From Sarcocystis neurona (lineage: Eukaryota > Apicomplexa > Conoidasida > Eucoccidiorida > Sarcocystidae): 64,000 nt of DNA. Position 1 is the first letter of the stretch, and every line of letters begins with the position of its first letter. The notes beneath the pieces are model-generated. The model did not search any database. It was not told where the DNA came from and saw only the letters and a program-made list of their open reading frames with translations. The position numbers were made by a program, and so were the translations under genes. Positions 1 through 10,728 of the stretch are shown here, one piece after another. The stretch spans positions 377,881 through 441,880 of the forward strand of contig KL647300.1 in the NCBI GenBank assembly GCA_000727475.1. Direction: 5' to 3'.

Positions 1-399
1 GCTGTTGCTGCTGCTCCTGCTGCCGCGTCAGCAGCAGACCTCATGACAAAAACGCCTACACTTCTTCTTTTCCTTCGTATCCTGCTGGTAAACCACCAAA
101 AAAGGAGCAGCAGAAGCGGCCGGACGGCACCAGCAGCAGCGCCGGTGGCAGCAGCAGTCGCTGCAAGTGCCTCACAGAATTGAGAGCCTAGAGCGTCAGT
201 AGGACGCACCAGGCAGCAGCATCGGCAGCAGCAGCGCGTCTCACAGCGGCAGCAGCAACGGCAGTCGCGTCAGCAGCAGCAACAGCTTCATCCTCTGCAT
301 GTTGTTCTCGGCAAAAGTAACACAACGGAAAAAGCGGCACCTAAATTTTTCCTGCTGAAAGTCGCAGCAATCCCCTGCTCGTCTTCTGCTCCTCCTCAG

Positions 400-738
400 C
401 AGCAGCTCACTCGGACCCCACAACAGACAGCAGCATCCTTCGCGGAAGTTTGTTGAAGCGGGAGCAGCGGTAGCGCTAGCGAGAACAGCGAAATACTCCC
501 CACTTGTCGATAGCAGTAGCAGCAGCAAGACAGCTTTCCCAGCAAGAAGCGCAGCAGCAACAGCAACGGCAGCAGTAGCAGTAGCAATAGGAGTAGCAGC
601 GGCAGAAGCAGTAGCAACAGCAGCGACAGCAGCAGAAACCGCAGCGACAGCAGCAGCAGCATCAGCTGCAGCACCCCTTGCACCAGCGGCAGCAATAGCA
701 GCAGGCGCAACAGCAGAAGCAACGGCAGAGGCAGCCGC
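400..738 (+). CDS. Ala-rich exon candidate of a plus-strand gene
   Basis: After a strong acceptor (GTCTTCTGCTCCTCCTCAG, ending at 399) the plus strand reads SSLGPHNRQQHPSRKFVEAG, then VALARTAKYSPLVDSSSSSK, then long Ala/Thr runs up to a stop at 740. The passage before the Ala run looks like real protein. It does not join in frame with the next exon candidate by the nearest splice sites (a 28-nt intron would result), so the donor is unresolved. Sequence at 1-120 also reads as Ala-rich plus-strand coding, so the gene may begin outside the window. Confidence 0.35.
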
Positions 739-766
739 GTGAAACGGCGCCCTCTCTGTCTCTCAG

Positions 767-1040
767 CAGTGGCAGCAGCAACAGCAGGAAGCGCCCTCGC
801 AGCAGCGCAGCCAGCAAACACGGGTCTTCACTGCAGCGGAGAAGCTGCAGCAGCAGTCTCAGGGAGTTGCGCGTGGGGCTGCAGGGGAAGCAGCAGATAA
901 CTGCTTCTTCACCAGCACCACTGTGGAAGAGGCTCTGCTGCGTGAAGTCTTTCGAAGTGCCGTCAGCCCTTGCTGGCCCACAAGAAGCCACGAACAACGC
1001 TGGCTTCCGAAAGAAAAATTTGTGCATATTTTGCTGCTTA
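767..1040 (+). CDS. Exon candidate of a plus-strand gene
   Basis: The acceptor CCCTCTCTGTCTCTCAG ends at 766. The frame then reads QWQQQQQEAPSQQRSQQTRV, FTAAEKLQQQSQGVARGAAG, VEEALLREVFRSAVSPCWPT and SHEQRWLPKEKFVHILLL, with normal complexity. A donor such as TTT|GTGCAT near 1,022 could end it before the microsatellite at 1,085. No domain is recognised. Confidence 0.4.
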
Positions 1041-1084
1041 GCTGCAGTGCAGCGTCCTGCTTACGAAGTGTCTGTGGCCACGCT

Positions 1085-2330
1085 GTTCTTATATATCGCT
1101 TGCATGCTTCCCCGATTCTACGGACACCGTTATATACATATACACATACATACATATAGAAAAAGAAACAGAAAAGGAGTGAGAGGGCCGCATACGAATG
1201 CACCGAGACAGACGGGAAGGGAAAGACACAAACAGAGACATAAAGACGGAGAAAAAGAGAGACGGAACCAGCCCTATACATGCATGCATACGTAGACACA
1301 CACATACACAGATACATAGATACATACGTACATACATAGGCACACACATACATAGATACATAGATACATAGATCCATACATACACATATACACATACATG
1401 TATACATACATACAGAAAGAAAGCCGTATACAGAGACAGAGAAGGAAGGATATGCGTGCATACATATATATATATATATATGTACACATATATACACGTA
1501 TATATATATATATATTATATGTAGAGAGAGAGTGATGGAGAAAGACAGAGAGAGTCACACATTTGTATATATTTTTAGAGGAATTGAGTAAAAGGAAGAG
1601 GAATAGAGAGACAACCACACACGCGTACATATAAATTATATGAGAGAAAAAGAGAGCCATGCATGCATCCACATCCACATACGTACAGAATCATATACAC
1701 ATACATATATATATGGAGAGAGAGAGCCATATTCACATACATATATAGAATGTCATATATGCATATATATATATATATACATATATATAGAGAGAGAGTC
1801 ACATACACATACATATATGTACATATACTACGTGCGCACCAGTTGCATATAGCTTGTGGGCCAGTAGCAGTGTGTAGTAATATATTTCTTGTGTGTGTGT
1901 TTTCTGCATTAGAGCAAATACGCTGGAATGGTCTAGCGTACAGGTAGCGACACAGATAGTTACATATATAGAGAGAGACACAGAGACAGGAGGAAACACA
2001 GAGAGGAGTCATATGTATGCATATATACATGTACACGTGCATATGCATGCATATATATATATATATGTGAAGTAATTTACACATCGACTTGATGATACGT
2101 GGAATCTAATTTTTTGCAGGGTTTACTACAAACATATTCATATACACACACGTATATACACACACATATCAGCTGCACATAGCGATACACACATATGTAC
2201 GTATATATGTATATATTGCCGTATTGATAAATACATGTGGACCTGTATGCATATATACGTAGATGCAGAGGAACACAGGGAGAGGGAAGACAGAAGCGTA
2301 TTTAATATAGAATAGATGTTGAGTAGATGA
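1085..2330. repeat. (TA)n/(CATA)n microsatellite tract
   Basis: Composed of ATAC, ACAT, GAGA and TATA runs. Every open frame in it is Tyr/Ile/Cys/Val-rich microsatellite translation. It separates two plus-strand exon candidates and may be intronic. Confidence 0.9.
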
Positions 2331-2349
2331 AGGAGGCACAGCGGAGAAG

Positions 2350-2998
2350 CTGGGAATAGACTGCTGTAACATACCGGCGCCGCAGGCAGATGTTGCTGTT
2401 ATTGCTGCTGCTGTTGTTGCAGCGTCGGCGTGGAGCGCCCCACACTTTTCTGCTGCGACTGCTGGGCCTGGGGGCGAGACGGGACCCCACAGCAGCGGCG
2501 TGCACTCCTCGGGTGTCGCTACACTCCAACGCAGCAGCTCTGCGCCGGCCGGCGCGGCGCCTGCTGCTCCTCCGCCGCGGCCTTCGAGAGATGTCAGCGC
2601 CCCACACACGACGCTGCAGCAGCCACCGCAGCAGCAGCAGGACAGAGAGAGAGAGCGGGTCGATCCGCAGAAAAAAGACAGGAACAAGAGGCAGAAGAAC
2701 TTGACGGAGACGACACCGCAGAAGAAGGCGAAGGCCGACGCTTGCCAAGAAAGTGGAAAGGCAGACACGCAAAAACCGGCACACGAAGGGAAACAAGGAA
2801 CGAAGAAGAAATCCGACGGCCTGAGCGAACGGGAAGACTTCTACGAAGAAGAAAAGGGGAAAGCAGCAGCAGCAGCACGCGGCAAAAGAAGAGAAGAAGT
2901 GACGCAGCGGCAGGCCGCTGTGACAGTCTCCCACCAGCAGCAAAGCCCCGTGGACACGCAGCAGCAGCTCCACCTGCATCACGTTCTGCAGGGCATGC
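2350..2998 (+). CDS. Charged, low-complexity exon candidate of a plus-strand gene
   Basis: An open plus-strand frame reads ADVAVIAAAVVAASAWSAPH, HSSGVATLQRSSSAPAGAAP, DPQKKDRNKRQKNLTETTPQ and KKKSDGLSEREDFYEEEKGK, then Gln-rich sequence, ending in microsatellite at 3,000. Lys/Glu/Gln composition is typical of disordered nuclear proteins, but nothing is diagnostic. It may belong to the same transcript as the upstream candidates, with the 1.1-2.3 kb microsatellite as an intron. Confidence 0.35.
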
Positions 2999-3119
2999 AC
3001 ACATACATATATATACATGTCTATGCATATATATTTATGTATGCTTTTTCCCACAAGTATGTGTATATGTGGACTTTTCTGTGTATGTATACATGTGTAT
3101 ATCGATGTGTGTATCTCTA

Positions 3120-3710
3120 CGGAGCAGCAGAAAAAGGGTTTGCGCTTCCTCGGCTGCAGGAGGACCAGCAGGAGGAACAGCGGCAGTAGAAGCATCAGCA
3201 GGGAAAGAGCAGGAGCAGCAAGGCAAGTAGCAGCAGAGCGAGGGGCAGCACGAAAGAGACCAGCAGCAGCAGCAGCAAGACAAGCGGCAGCAGGAGCAAG
3301 ACACGCAGCAGGAGAGCGAGGAGCAGGACAGAGAAGGGGTGCCGTGGCGGAGGAGCGGCAGCAGCAGGAGAAACCACCAGGGCGGCGCAGCAGGAAGTTC
3401 CACAAGTGCAGCACCAGCAGCAGCAGGACGACCAAGAGGAGTGAGCAGCAGCCGCGGAGAACAGAGAATAGGGAAAGAGAGAGAGAGAAAGAAACCGAAA
3501 AGAAGCGGCAGCAGCAAGACAGCAGCAGGAAATGTGCGCCAGCAGCAGCAAAATGGCAGGAGGAGCAGCACGCGCATGCACCAGAAAAAGAGGACAGCAG
3601 CAGCAGCAGCAGCCGACGGTTGCTGCAGCTGCCTCCATGTTCAACAACGCCACAGCAAGAAATCTGCTGGTGCTGCTGCTGCTGAGGCTGCTGTGGCAGC
3701 CCGGCTCCTG
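3120..3710. other. CAG-rich low-complexity stretch, coding status unclear
   Basis: Gln/Arg/Ser- and Lys/Glu-rich frames are open on the plus strand (for example RKFHKCSTSSSRTTKRSEQQ) and Leu/Cys-rich frames on the minus strand. No frame is clearly preferred and no splice junction is convincing. Confidence 0.4.
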
Positions 3711-3719
3711 CTCGTCTCA

Positions 3720-6170
3720 CCATACACATAGATACACATATATGCAAGGATTCATAATATAGATATATATTTGTCTATATATATATACACACACAATTAT
3801 ACATATATACACCGATACTAGGCGCTCTCTTGTATACACCTATATATATACACGCACGCGTACATCCATGTAGAAATATACACATACATATATATATATA
3901 TATATAGTAGGAGGAGTACATATAGAGAGATGTTACAGGAGTTCATAGAGAGATACATAATAAGAGCCCACACACAGATCCATCATTGGAGCACACGTGG
4001 AGAGATATAATAGAAGTACACACATATATTATGGAAGAGGAGTATTATAGGCGCCCATAACGAGATATATACGAGGAGCAGGTAGAGAGAGATATACTGG
4101 TGAAATCCGTATAGGAAGGTTCAATACAGCAGTTTACAGCAAGAGATATTATACGAGTACCACATACATATGTATATAGGAGAGGAGTACTACATATACG
4201 AAGATATATTGTAGTACAGAGAGATATATTATAGGGCTCCTGTGCGTATGCATATATATATATATATATAAGAGGAGCGCATAAGGGGGGTGCATTATAG
4301 GAGTCCTACACATATACATATGAGAGGAGGAGTACGTATAGAGAGGAGATACTACAGGAGTCCGTACAGATATTATAGGCGACCGTACAGAGAGAGATAT
4401 TATAGGAGTTCACATACTAGAGGAGGACACATAAATAGTAGAGGCGTCTAAAGAGAAATATATTACAGAAATACATACAGAGAGATATATTATAGGAGTA
4501 AGTACGGAGAGATATATACGTGTTTAGATATTGTGGGTGTCCATGCAGGGAGACATATCATGGGAGTAAATGTATTATACCAGCACATACAGATATTATA
4601 GAAATACATGCAGAGAGATATATTGTAGGAGTTCGCAGAGATATATATATAGAGAGAGAGATATATTATGGGCCTGCACAAAGAGCTATATTATAGAAGT
4701 CCACAGAAATACATATATATATATATGGAGAAAGAGAGAGATATATTATGGGCCTGCACAGAGAGATATATTATAGGAGTTCACATATATTTGGGGTTTC
4801 ACAAAGAGATATATTATAGGAGAACTTGTAGATATTAGAGGCGTTTAAAGAGAGATGTATGGTTGAACTTGCGTCTTCTTCCTCTTCTGCAGGGGTGCAT
4901 GCAGAGAGATATATTATAGAGTGCATGGAGAGATATTACAGGAGTAGGTATACAGAGATATATTACGGGTTTTCAAAGAGAGGGACATACTCTAGAATTT
5001 CATAGAGATATATTGCAGGAGTGTATATGTAGGGAGATCAAATATAGGAGTTCACAAAGGGCAGACAGTACACACAAGTTTTACATATATACATATATAA
5101 CAGGAGTAGTAGTACGTAGAGAGATATAATAGGAGTACACACGGAAATATAGTAGGAGTGCAAATGGAGGGAAATACTACAGGCGTCCACGGAGGGATAT
5201 ATTACAGGTACGTGTACGTATAGAAATATTAATATATTATACGAGTATATAGAGATATATTATAGCTGCCCATACAGAGTGATATTATAGGAGTCTATAC
5301 AGATACATACCTCCATATACATATACGCATATATATATTTGCATATTGTGGGCGTCCACAGATAAATCAGAGGCATGCATATAGAGACTTCGTAAGCGTC
5401 TAGGGAGGGAGATATTGTAGGAAAGTCCATAGAAAGCGAAAGACACTATAGAAGCACGCCTCGATATTGTAGGAGTAGTGTATATAGCTGCATGCAGCAG
5501 GAGTGGTACATAGACACATATGTAGAGCAGTGTGCTATATATACATATATGCATATAATACGAGTTCATATAGAGAGATGTTACAGGCGTCCGTAGACAT
5601 TGTAGGCCTACTCTACATATATATATGATAGAGGAGTGCATACAGAGAGATACTATAGGCGTCCTTACATATTGATATTATATGAGTCCATATAAAGAGA
5701 GATAATAGGAGTACATATATAGCGATATACTGCACGAGTAGATATAGAGAGATATACTACAGGAATCGATGCAGAAGAGGGACACTATCGAAAAGGAGAT
5801 ACTATGAAAAAGAAGTACTAGGCACATACATATACATAGCAGGAGCAGTACATATAATAGGCGTCTATATACACAGTAGCAGTAGATATACAGCGTAGGA
5901 GTCGATACACAGAGATACTATGAAAAAGTACTACATATATATATATATAGCAGGAGCAGTAGATAGGGAGATATAATAGGCGTACGATATATAATAGGAG
6001 TCGATAGAGAGGGGTATTATAGGAGAGCATGTGAGGAGATATTATAGAGGTCCTAAATAGATACATATAAGAGGCGTAATATAGAGAGATAGATACACAT
6101 ACATATATATATGCGTATAAAGAGATATATACTTTTGGAGCACATATATATATAGTCTTCGAGGTAAGTA
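3720..6170. repeat. Microsatellite followed by a degenerate 'GATATATTATAGGAGT' satellite
   Basis: From 3,720 to about 3,910 it is (TA)n/(CATA)n. From about 3,910 to 6,110 a short consensus resembling AGAGATATATTATAGGAGT recurs dozens of times with variable spacers (commonly 25-45 bases between copies), many of them degenerate. No coding frame is supported. Confidence 0.85.
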
Positions 6171-6354
6171 TGGCAGCAGGACTGTTTTGCTGCTTTCGAG
6201 GAGAGTTGTCCAGAGACGGACGGCAGGAGAAAACCTTTTCTGCGGAAGCGAGTGACTCTGCTGCTTCGGTCTGGGGGAAGGGGGGAAGGGGGGGGAAAAG
6301 TGTGCAGCTGCATGCGGTCGCCAGCTAAAATATAAAAAGTTGGGCAAGTCACTT

Positions 6355-7262
6355 ACACAAGTCCCCCGCATACACACACATATATACACGACAAAAGTGG
6401 CCTATATTTTCTCTTTCTGTGTGTGTTCATATATGCGTATGCACGCGTATTTATCTTCAAGGAATCACGCACGTACGCATGTGTCTATATTACTTGGAGT
6501 CCACACATACATGTATATATTTATATGTGTATGTGTGTTGTACACCTATGTACACCAATACATATACATACGTGTATATTACATATATAGACCGATGTAT
6601 ATACGTCCAGGGTGTCTCCCTTACTCTTACTCCCTATATATATATATACGTATATCTATATGTATACTTCTGCCTATTGTCCAGTACGTGTGGTTACTCA
6701 TACATCATTATACACACGTATATATGAATATATATATAAATGCATGTATATCTACATCTATGTATCATATATATGAATGAATATCTATTTACACATATAT
6801 ATATATATGTACACGCGAATGTATGTATACGTTTATCTATATATTATATATATGTATATATGAACAGCTATGTACGTATGTATGTATACATGAATGTATG
6901 TATATGTATATTTATACATATCTCTGTCCATATATACAACCATATCCTCGCACACACGTGTTCACGTGCCTACGTCTACATTTATATCAATATGTATATA
7001 TATGTATATAGAGAAAGAAAATCTATACACATTTATATACATGGATGGAGAGGGCGAATCTATCTATATCTATCTATGTAGACATACGTATCCATAGATA
7101 GAGAGAGAATCCCTACACGTACATATATATACATGTGTATAGCAAGAGACAGACAAGATCCACATACACATATATCCATATATACGGGGAGCAAGACACA
7201 GAGACAGAGAGAGAATGTCTACATATACATATATACACACACATACATATATACGTATATAT
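6355..7262. repeat. (TA)n/(CATA)n/(GTAT)n microsatellite tract
   Basis: Near-continuous ACACATATAT and GTATATGT sequence with short GAGA interludes. No coding evidence. Confidence 0.9.
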
Positions 7263-7315
7263 ATCCAGAAAAAGAAAGACATGAAAGATACCTTCCATCG
7301 TCAAAGACGAAACAG

Positions 7316-7615
7316 GCTTTGAAGCCGCAGAGGGCGACGCCCCAGCAGCAGCAGTCGGAGGAAGCAGCAATTGCTGCTGTTGTTCGACGCTGCAGCAGCT
7401 GCAGCATGCGGGTCCAGTGCCTGTTGCTCCCCAGGAGGCCGGCAGACAACGAAGAAGCAGCAGCAGAAGAGCAGGAAGTGGCAGCAGTTGCCGCAGAAGC
7501 AGCAGTCGCCGATGATCCTCCTTCTGCTGCTGCTCCTGCTTCTCCTCCTGTTGCTCGGCCTTCCGTTTCTCCCGCGGCTGCTGCTGTTGCTGCTGCTTGT
7601 GCCCCTGCGGCGTAA
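7316..7615 (+). CDS. Ala/Gln-rich exon candidate; strand uncertain
   Basis: After an acceptor (AAAGACGAAACAG) the plus strand reads ALKPQRATPQQQQSEEAAIA, RRCSSCSMRVQCLLLPRRPA, DNEEAAAEEQEVAAVAAEAA and an Ala/Pro-rich end with TAA at 7,613. The minus strand of 7,661-7,500 also looks coding (VVPVAHFWERRRGITPQGHK, then a Gln/Glu/Lys-rich run). Codon statistics would be needed to choose. Confidence 0.28.
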   Translation, partial: ALKPQRATPQQQQSEEAAIAAVVRRCSSCSMRVQCLLLPRRPADNEEAAAEEQEVAAVAAEAAVADDPPSAAAPASPPVARPSVSPAAAAVAAACAPAA

Positions 7616-7938
7616 TCCCCCTCCGCCGTTCCCAGAAGTGCGCCACCGGCACCACGGCCACTGTTGGTGCCGCTGCGCGTGCTGCTGCTGCTGCGTTTGC
7701 TGCTGCTGCTCTTCCGTCTGCCGCTAATGTCGTTGCTACGTTTGCTGCTGCTGTTGCTGCGGTTGCTGCTGCCGCCGCCGTTGCTGCGGCTGCTGCTGCA
7801 GTGGAGAGGACGCAGCAGTGGAGGAAGAGCAGCAGGAGGACGCATCAGCTGCAGGAGCGCCTGACGGAGTGGCAGCTGAGTAATTTGTCTCTTTTGTAAA
7901 TTAATTATAGCCGCATTCCTGTCACCATCACCACACAG

Positions 7939-8265
7939 GTGCAGCATCGGCAAAACATCGCAAGAGCAATGCAGACAGCAGCAGCAGCTAGGACCGACAG
8001 AAAAGCAACATATTCAGGCAGATACCTATTGGTAGCAGCTGCAGCAACAGACGGAACCTACGCTCAGATACAAGAGGCTGAAGCAGGAACAGAGAGAAAC
8101 AGCAGCAGCAGCAACAGAGGGAAACAGCAGCAGCAGCAGCAACAGAGGGAAACAGCAGCAGCTGCAACAGAGAGAAACAGCAGACAGAGGGAACCACAGC
8201 AACAGAGAGAAACGGGATACGCGTCTTCTAGCACGTCTATTGAACTGCGTACATCAAAATATTAA
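7939..8265 (+). CDS. Gln/Ser/Thr-rich exon candidate
   Basis: The plus-strand frame reads MQTAAAARTDRKATYSGRYL, LVAAAATDGTYAQIQEAEAG, then TERNSSSSNRGK repeats from GARAC-type units and CAG runs, ending STSIELRTSKY with TAA. No family is recognised. The complementary strand is Cys/Leu-rich and unlikely. Confidence 0.3.
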   Translation: MQHRQNIARAMQTAAAARTDRKATYSGRYLLVAAAATDGTYAQIQEAEAGTERNSSSSNRGKQQQQQQQRETAAAATERNSRQREPQQQRETGYASSSTSIELRTSKY

Positions 8266-8334
8266 ATAAGGACATACGTGTGCGTATACAAATACACGTA
8301 TATATATACACGTGTATACGTGTGTAACTCTTAA

Positions 8335-8776
8335 GATGAGGAGAGACGTGTATCTACAAAGTAACTGTACTAAGCAGTGTACTCACGCGCCTGCGCATGT
8401 AGCCGGAGGCAGCCGAAATTGCAGCTGCAGTCGTCCACACAACAGCAGCAGCAGCGAGTCAGTGGCCGCAGCAGCCGAGAAGACAGCAGCAGCCGAGAAA
8501 AGCGCCACCAACAGCGGCAGCAGAGGGCAGCAGCAGCAGCAGAACGAAGCCGCAGTTGCAGCTGAAGAAGAAGCAGCAGCGGCACTAGCAAAAGGCGGCG
8601 ACGGCACAGAAGTCGCACCAGCAAAGAGCAGCTGCAGCAGCAGGAAGTCGCAGCAGCAAGGAGCACCAGCAGCAGCAGGAAGCAGCTGCAGCAGGAGGAA
8701 GCAGCTGCAGCAGCAAGAAGTCGCAGCAGCAAGGAGCAGCCATGGCAGCACCAGGAAGCAGCTGCAGCAAACATAG
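8335..8776 (+). CDS. Ala/Glu/Ser-rich open frame, possible short gene or last exon
   Basis: From ATG at 8,335 the frame reads MRRDVYLQSNCTKQCTHAPA, HVAGGSRNCSCSRPHN, then VAAAAEKTAAAEKSATNSGS, NEAAVAAEEEAAAALAKGGD and Gln/Ser-rich repeats, ending KQLQQT with TAG. It is the last coding-like block before the converging WD-repeat gene. No domain is seen. Confidence 0.33.
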
Positions 8777-8954
8777 GCGGCGTCAAAGGCGAGACGGAGC
8801 AGCAGCGACAGAGCAACAAGCGTCTGTCCTCATACTCAGATCTTTTCGGTCACCTAGCAAGGACATGCAAAGTTTGATATTCCTCTACTTCCCACAATAT
8901 TCGCTTCTCCTTTTGCAAGTGTTGTTGCTGCTATAACAGAGGGACAAAGTTGTA

Positions 8955-9055
8955 GCTGCATATATGTGTGTACGTGCGTATGTACGTGCGTGTGTACGTA
9001 CCTGTGTATAAATATATATATATATATATATGTACACATATATATCGACGTTTTT
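8955..9055. repeat. Short microsatellite between convergent genes
   Basis: GTGTACGT and (TA)n sequence lies between the last plus-strand coding-like block and the 3' end of the minus-strand WD-repeat gene. Confidence 0.75.
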
Positions 9056-9105
9056 GCAGACGTACTTCCCTTTTCTTTCTCTTCCCTTCGTCTCTCTCCA
9101 TCTCT

Positions 9106-10728
9106 TTACATAGACGTGTCTACCAACCTGTAGAGTCTGATGCTTCTGCTGCTGTTGCGTCGATATATATACTTATATGTATATGTGTATGTCTCACATA
9201 GTGCCATTGCTAGACCCGTCACAGGTACCCCCTCCGCATGCTCTGTCTCTCTTTTTCTCTTCTCTTTTCTCTCTTTCTGCGTCTCTCGTCTGTCTGCCTC
9301 TGCATCTCTCTGTCCCGACCCTTCGCAGCAGATGCATGCAGCAATATGCGGGGAGATAGAGCAGGAAGAAGAACATGCACCGAAGCGTCTGTGCACGTAC
9401 GAAGCAGCAACGAGAAGATAGCGACTGAGCGGAGGCCAGAGAATATCATGAATTTCTCTGCTGGTGGAGCAGCTCGCTTTTGCTTCGACGGGAGGGAGGA
9501 GCGCGCTAGAGAGAGCGGCAGCAGCGCCCGCAGCAGGCGCGGTGGTGCCAGACTGGCCGCAGGCAGCTGCTGCTGCTGCTTTCGACAGATCCAGCACCAG
9601 GACGCTGTTGTTGCAGCTGCTGTCGCTTCCGCTCAACGCAGCAGAAACGGCAACGAGCGAAGAATCCGGCGCAGGAAGGAAGCAGCAGCAGCGGAGGTGC
9701 GCCGTGCGAGCAGCAACACCTACACCCGTCCACACGCACAAGGGCAGCCGCATATGGGTTCCTTCGCTTATCTCTGCTGCTGCTGCTTCTGCTGCTGCTG
9801 CTTCTGCTGCTGCTGCTTCTGTTTCTGCTGCTGCTTCTGCTTCTGCTTCTGCTGCTGCTTCTGGTGCTGCTACTGCTGCTGCTGCAGAGCCATCGCCAGC
9901 CGAAGCGCTTGTTCTCATCTCTTCTTCTCTGGCAGCTGACCTGGTCGCCCTCTCTCTCTCCGCAGGCAACCCTCTGCTGCCGGGGCTGCTGCTTGCTGTG
10001 CTGCTGCTTAGTGTGCTGCTGCCTCCTCTGTTGCTGAGCCTGCTGCTCCATGCAGCATATCCTGCTGCTTCGGAGACTGCGCGCCGTTGCTGCTGCAGAG
10101 GAGAAGAAAGCGACGGCGAAGAAGAGGGAGGAAAGATGGAAAAACGAAAAAGGAAGCCTGCGCTGCTGCCGGCGACCAGAGAAAGTGGCAGGCCGCTATA
10201 CAATCTCTCGACTTCACGGGAAGCCTTGTTGCTTCTCCTGCTGCTGCCACTGCTGCTGCAAGAAGTGCCAGTGCTGCGTCGGGCTGTTCCCACGCGCGGC
10301 GGCGAGACGACGGGAAGTCGAGAAACAGCAGAAGCTTGGAGGGGAGACACGGAAGAGGGAGAGACGGGAGAACGAGGACAAACGAAAGAGGACTCCGGAG
10401 AAAGGAGAGGACGCGGTGAAGCGACGCAAAACAGTGGAAACGAAGTTAGCAGTTCACTGCCCCGGACGTCTTCCCCGTCTGCTCCTGCCGCTTGAACTGC
10501 TGAAACAGCTGCCACTGCTGTTGGGACTGCTGCTGCTGCTGTGGGATCTCCTGCCGTGGGATCTGCTGCTGCTGCCCTCCGGTCTGCTGCTGCTGTTGCT
10601 GAGACTGCTGCAGCAGCAGCAGACTGCGTGGGAGAGGTATACGAGGAAAAAGGGTCGGAAGAAGACGGAAAGCGGAAGCTCCAAACGGGAGGAAGAAAGA
10701 GGCACCTGCAATCACCAGACGCCCCCAT
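9106..10728 (-). CDS. 3' region of the WD-repeat gene (C-terminal blades)
   Basis: One open minus-strand frame of about 540 codons holds blade-like strands separated by low complexity: YSGLPLSLVAGSSAGFLFRF, then an (AEA)n run from the CTG/CTT tract at 9,775-9,900, then LRCCCFLPAPDSSLVAVSAA with NNSVLVLDLSK, then TSREIHDILWPPLSRYLLVA. Just upstream in another frame, VAVHALCCVARVPEWGRLVI (about 10,760-10,700) is a further strand, so an intron probably lies near 10,650-10,700. The last 60-80 codons run into microsatellite and are unlikely to be translated; a donor such as TTC|GTACGTG near 9,410 may end the exon. Confidence 0.5.
   Translation of the reverse strand: MGASGDCRCLFLPPVWSFRFPSSSDPFSSYTSPTQSAAAAAVSATAAADRRAAAADPTAGDPTAAAAVPTAVAAVSAVQAAGADGEDVRGSELLTSFPLFCVASPRPLLSPESSFVCPRSPVSPSSVSPLQASAVSRLPVVSPPRVGTARRSTGTSCSSSGSSRRSNKASREVERLYSGLPLSLVAGSSAGFLFRFSIFPPSSSPSLSSPLQQQRRAVSEAAGYAAWSSRLSNRGGSSTLSSSTASSSPGSRGLPAERERATRSAAREEEMRTSASAGDGSAAAAVAAPEAAAEAEAEAAAETEAAAAEAAAAEAAAAEISEGTHMRLPLCVWTGVGVAARTAHLRCCCFLPAPDSSLVAVSAALSGSDSSCNNSVLVLDLSKAAAAAACGQSGTTAPAAGAAAALSSALLPPVEAKASCSTSREIHDILWPPLSRYLLVAASYVHRRFGACSSSCSISPHIAACICCEGSGQRDAEADRRETQKERKEKRKRETEHAEGVPVTGLAMALCETYTYTYKYIYRRNSSRSIRLYRLVDTSM

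Noticed and set aside
2302..3747. A 481-codon minus-strand frame
   Set aside because: Mostly Leu/Cys/Ser runs complementary to CAG repeats plus microsatellite translation; the plus strand is more protein-like.
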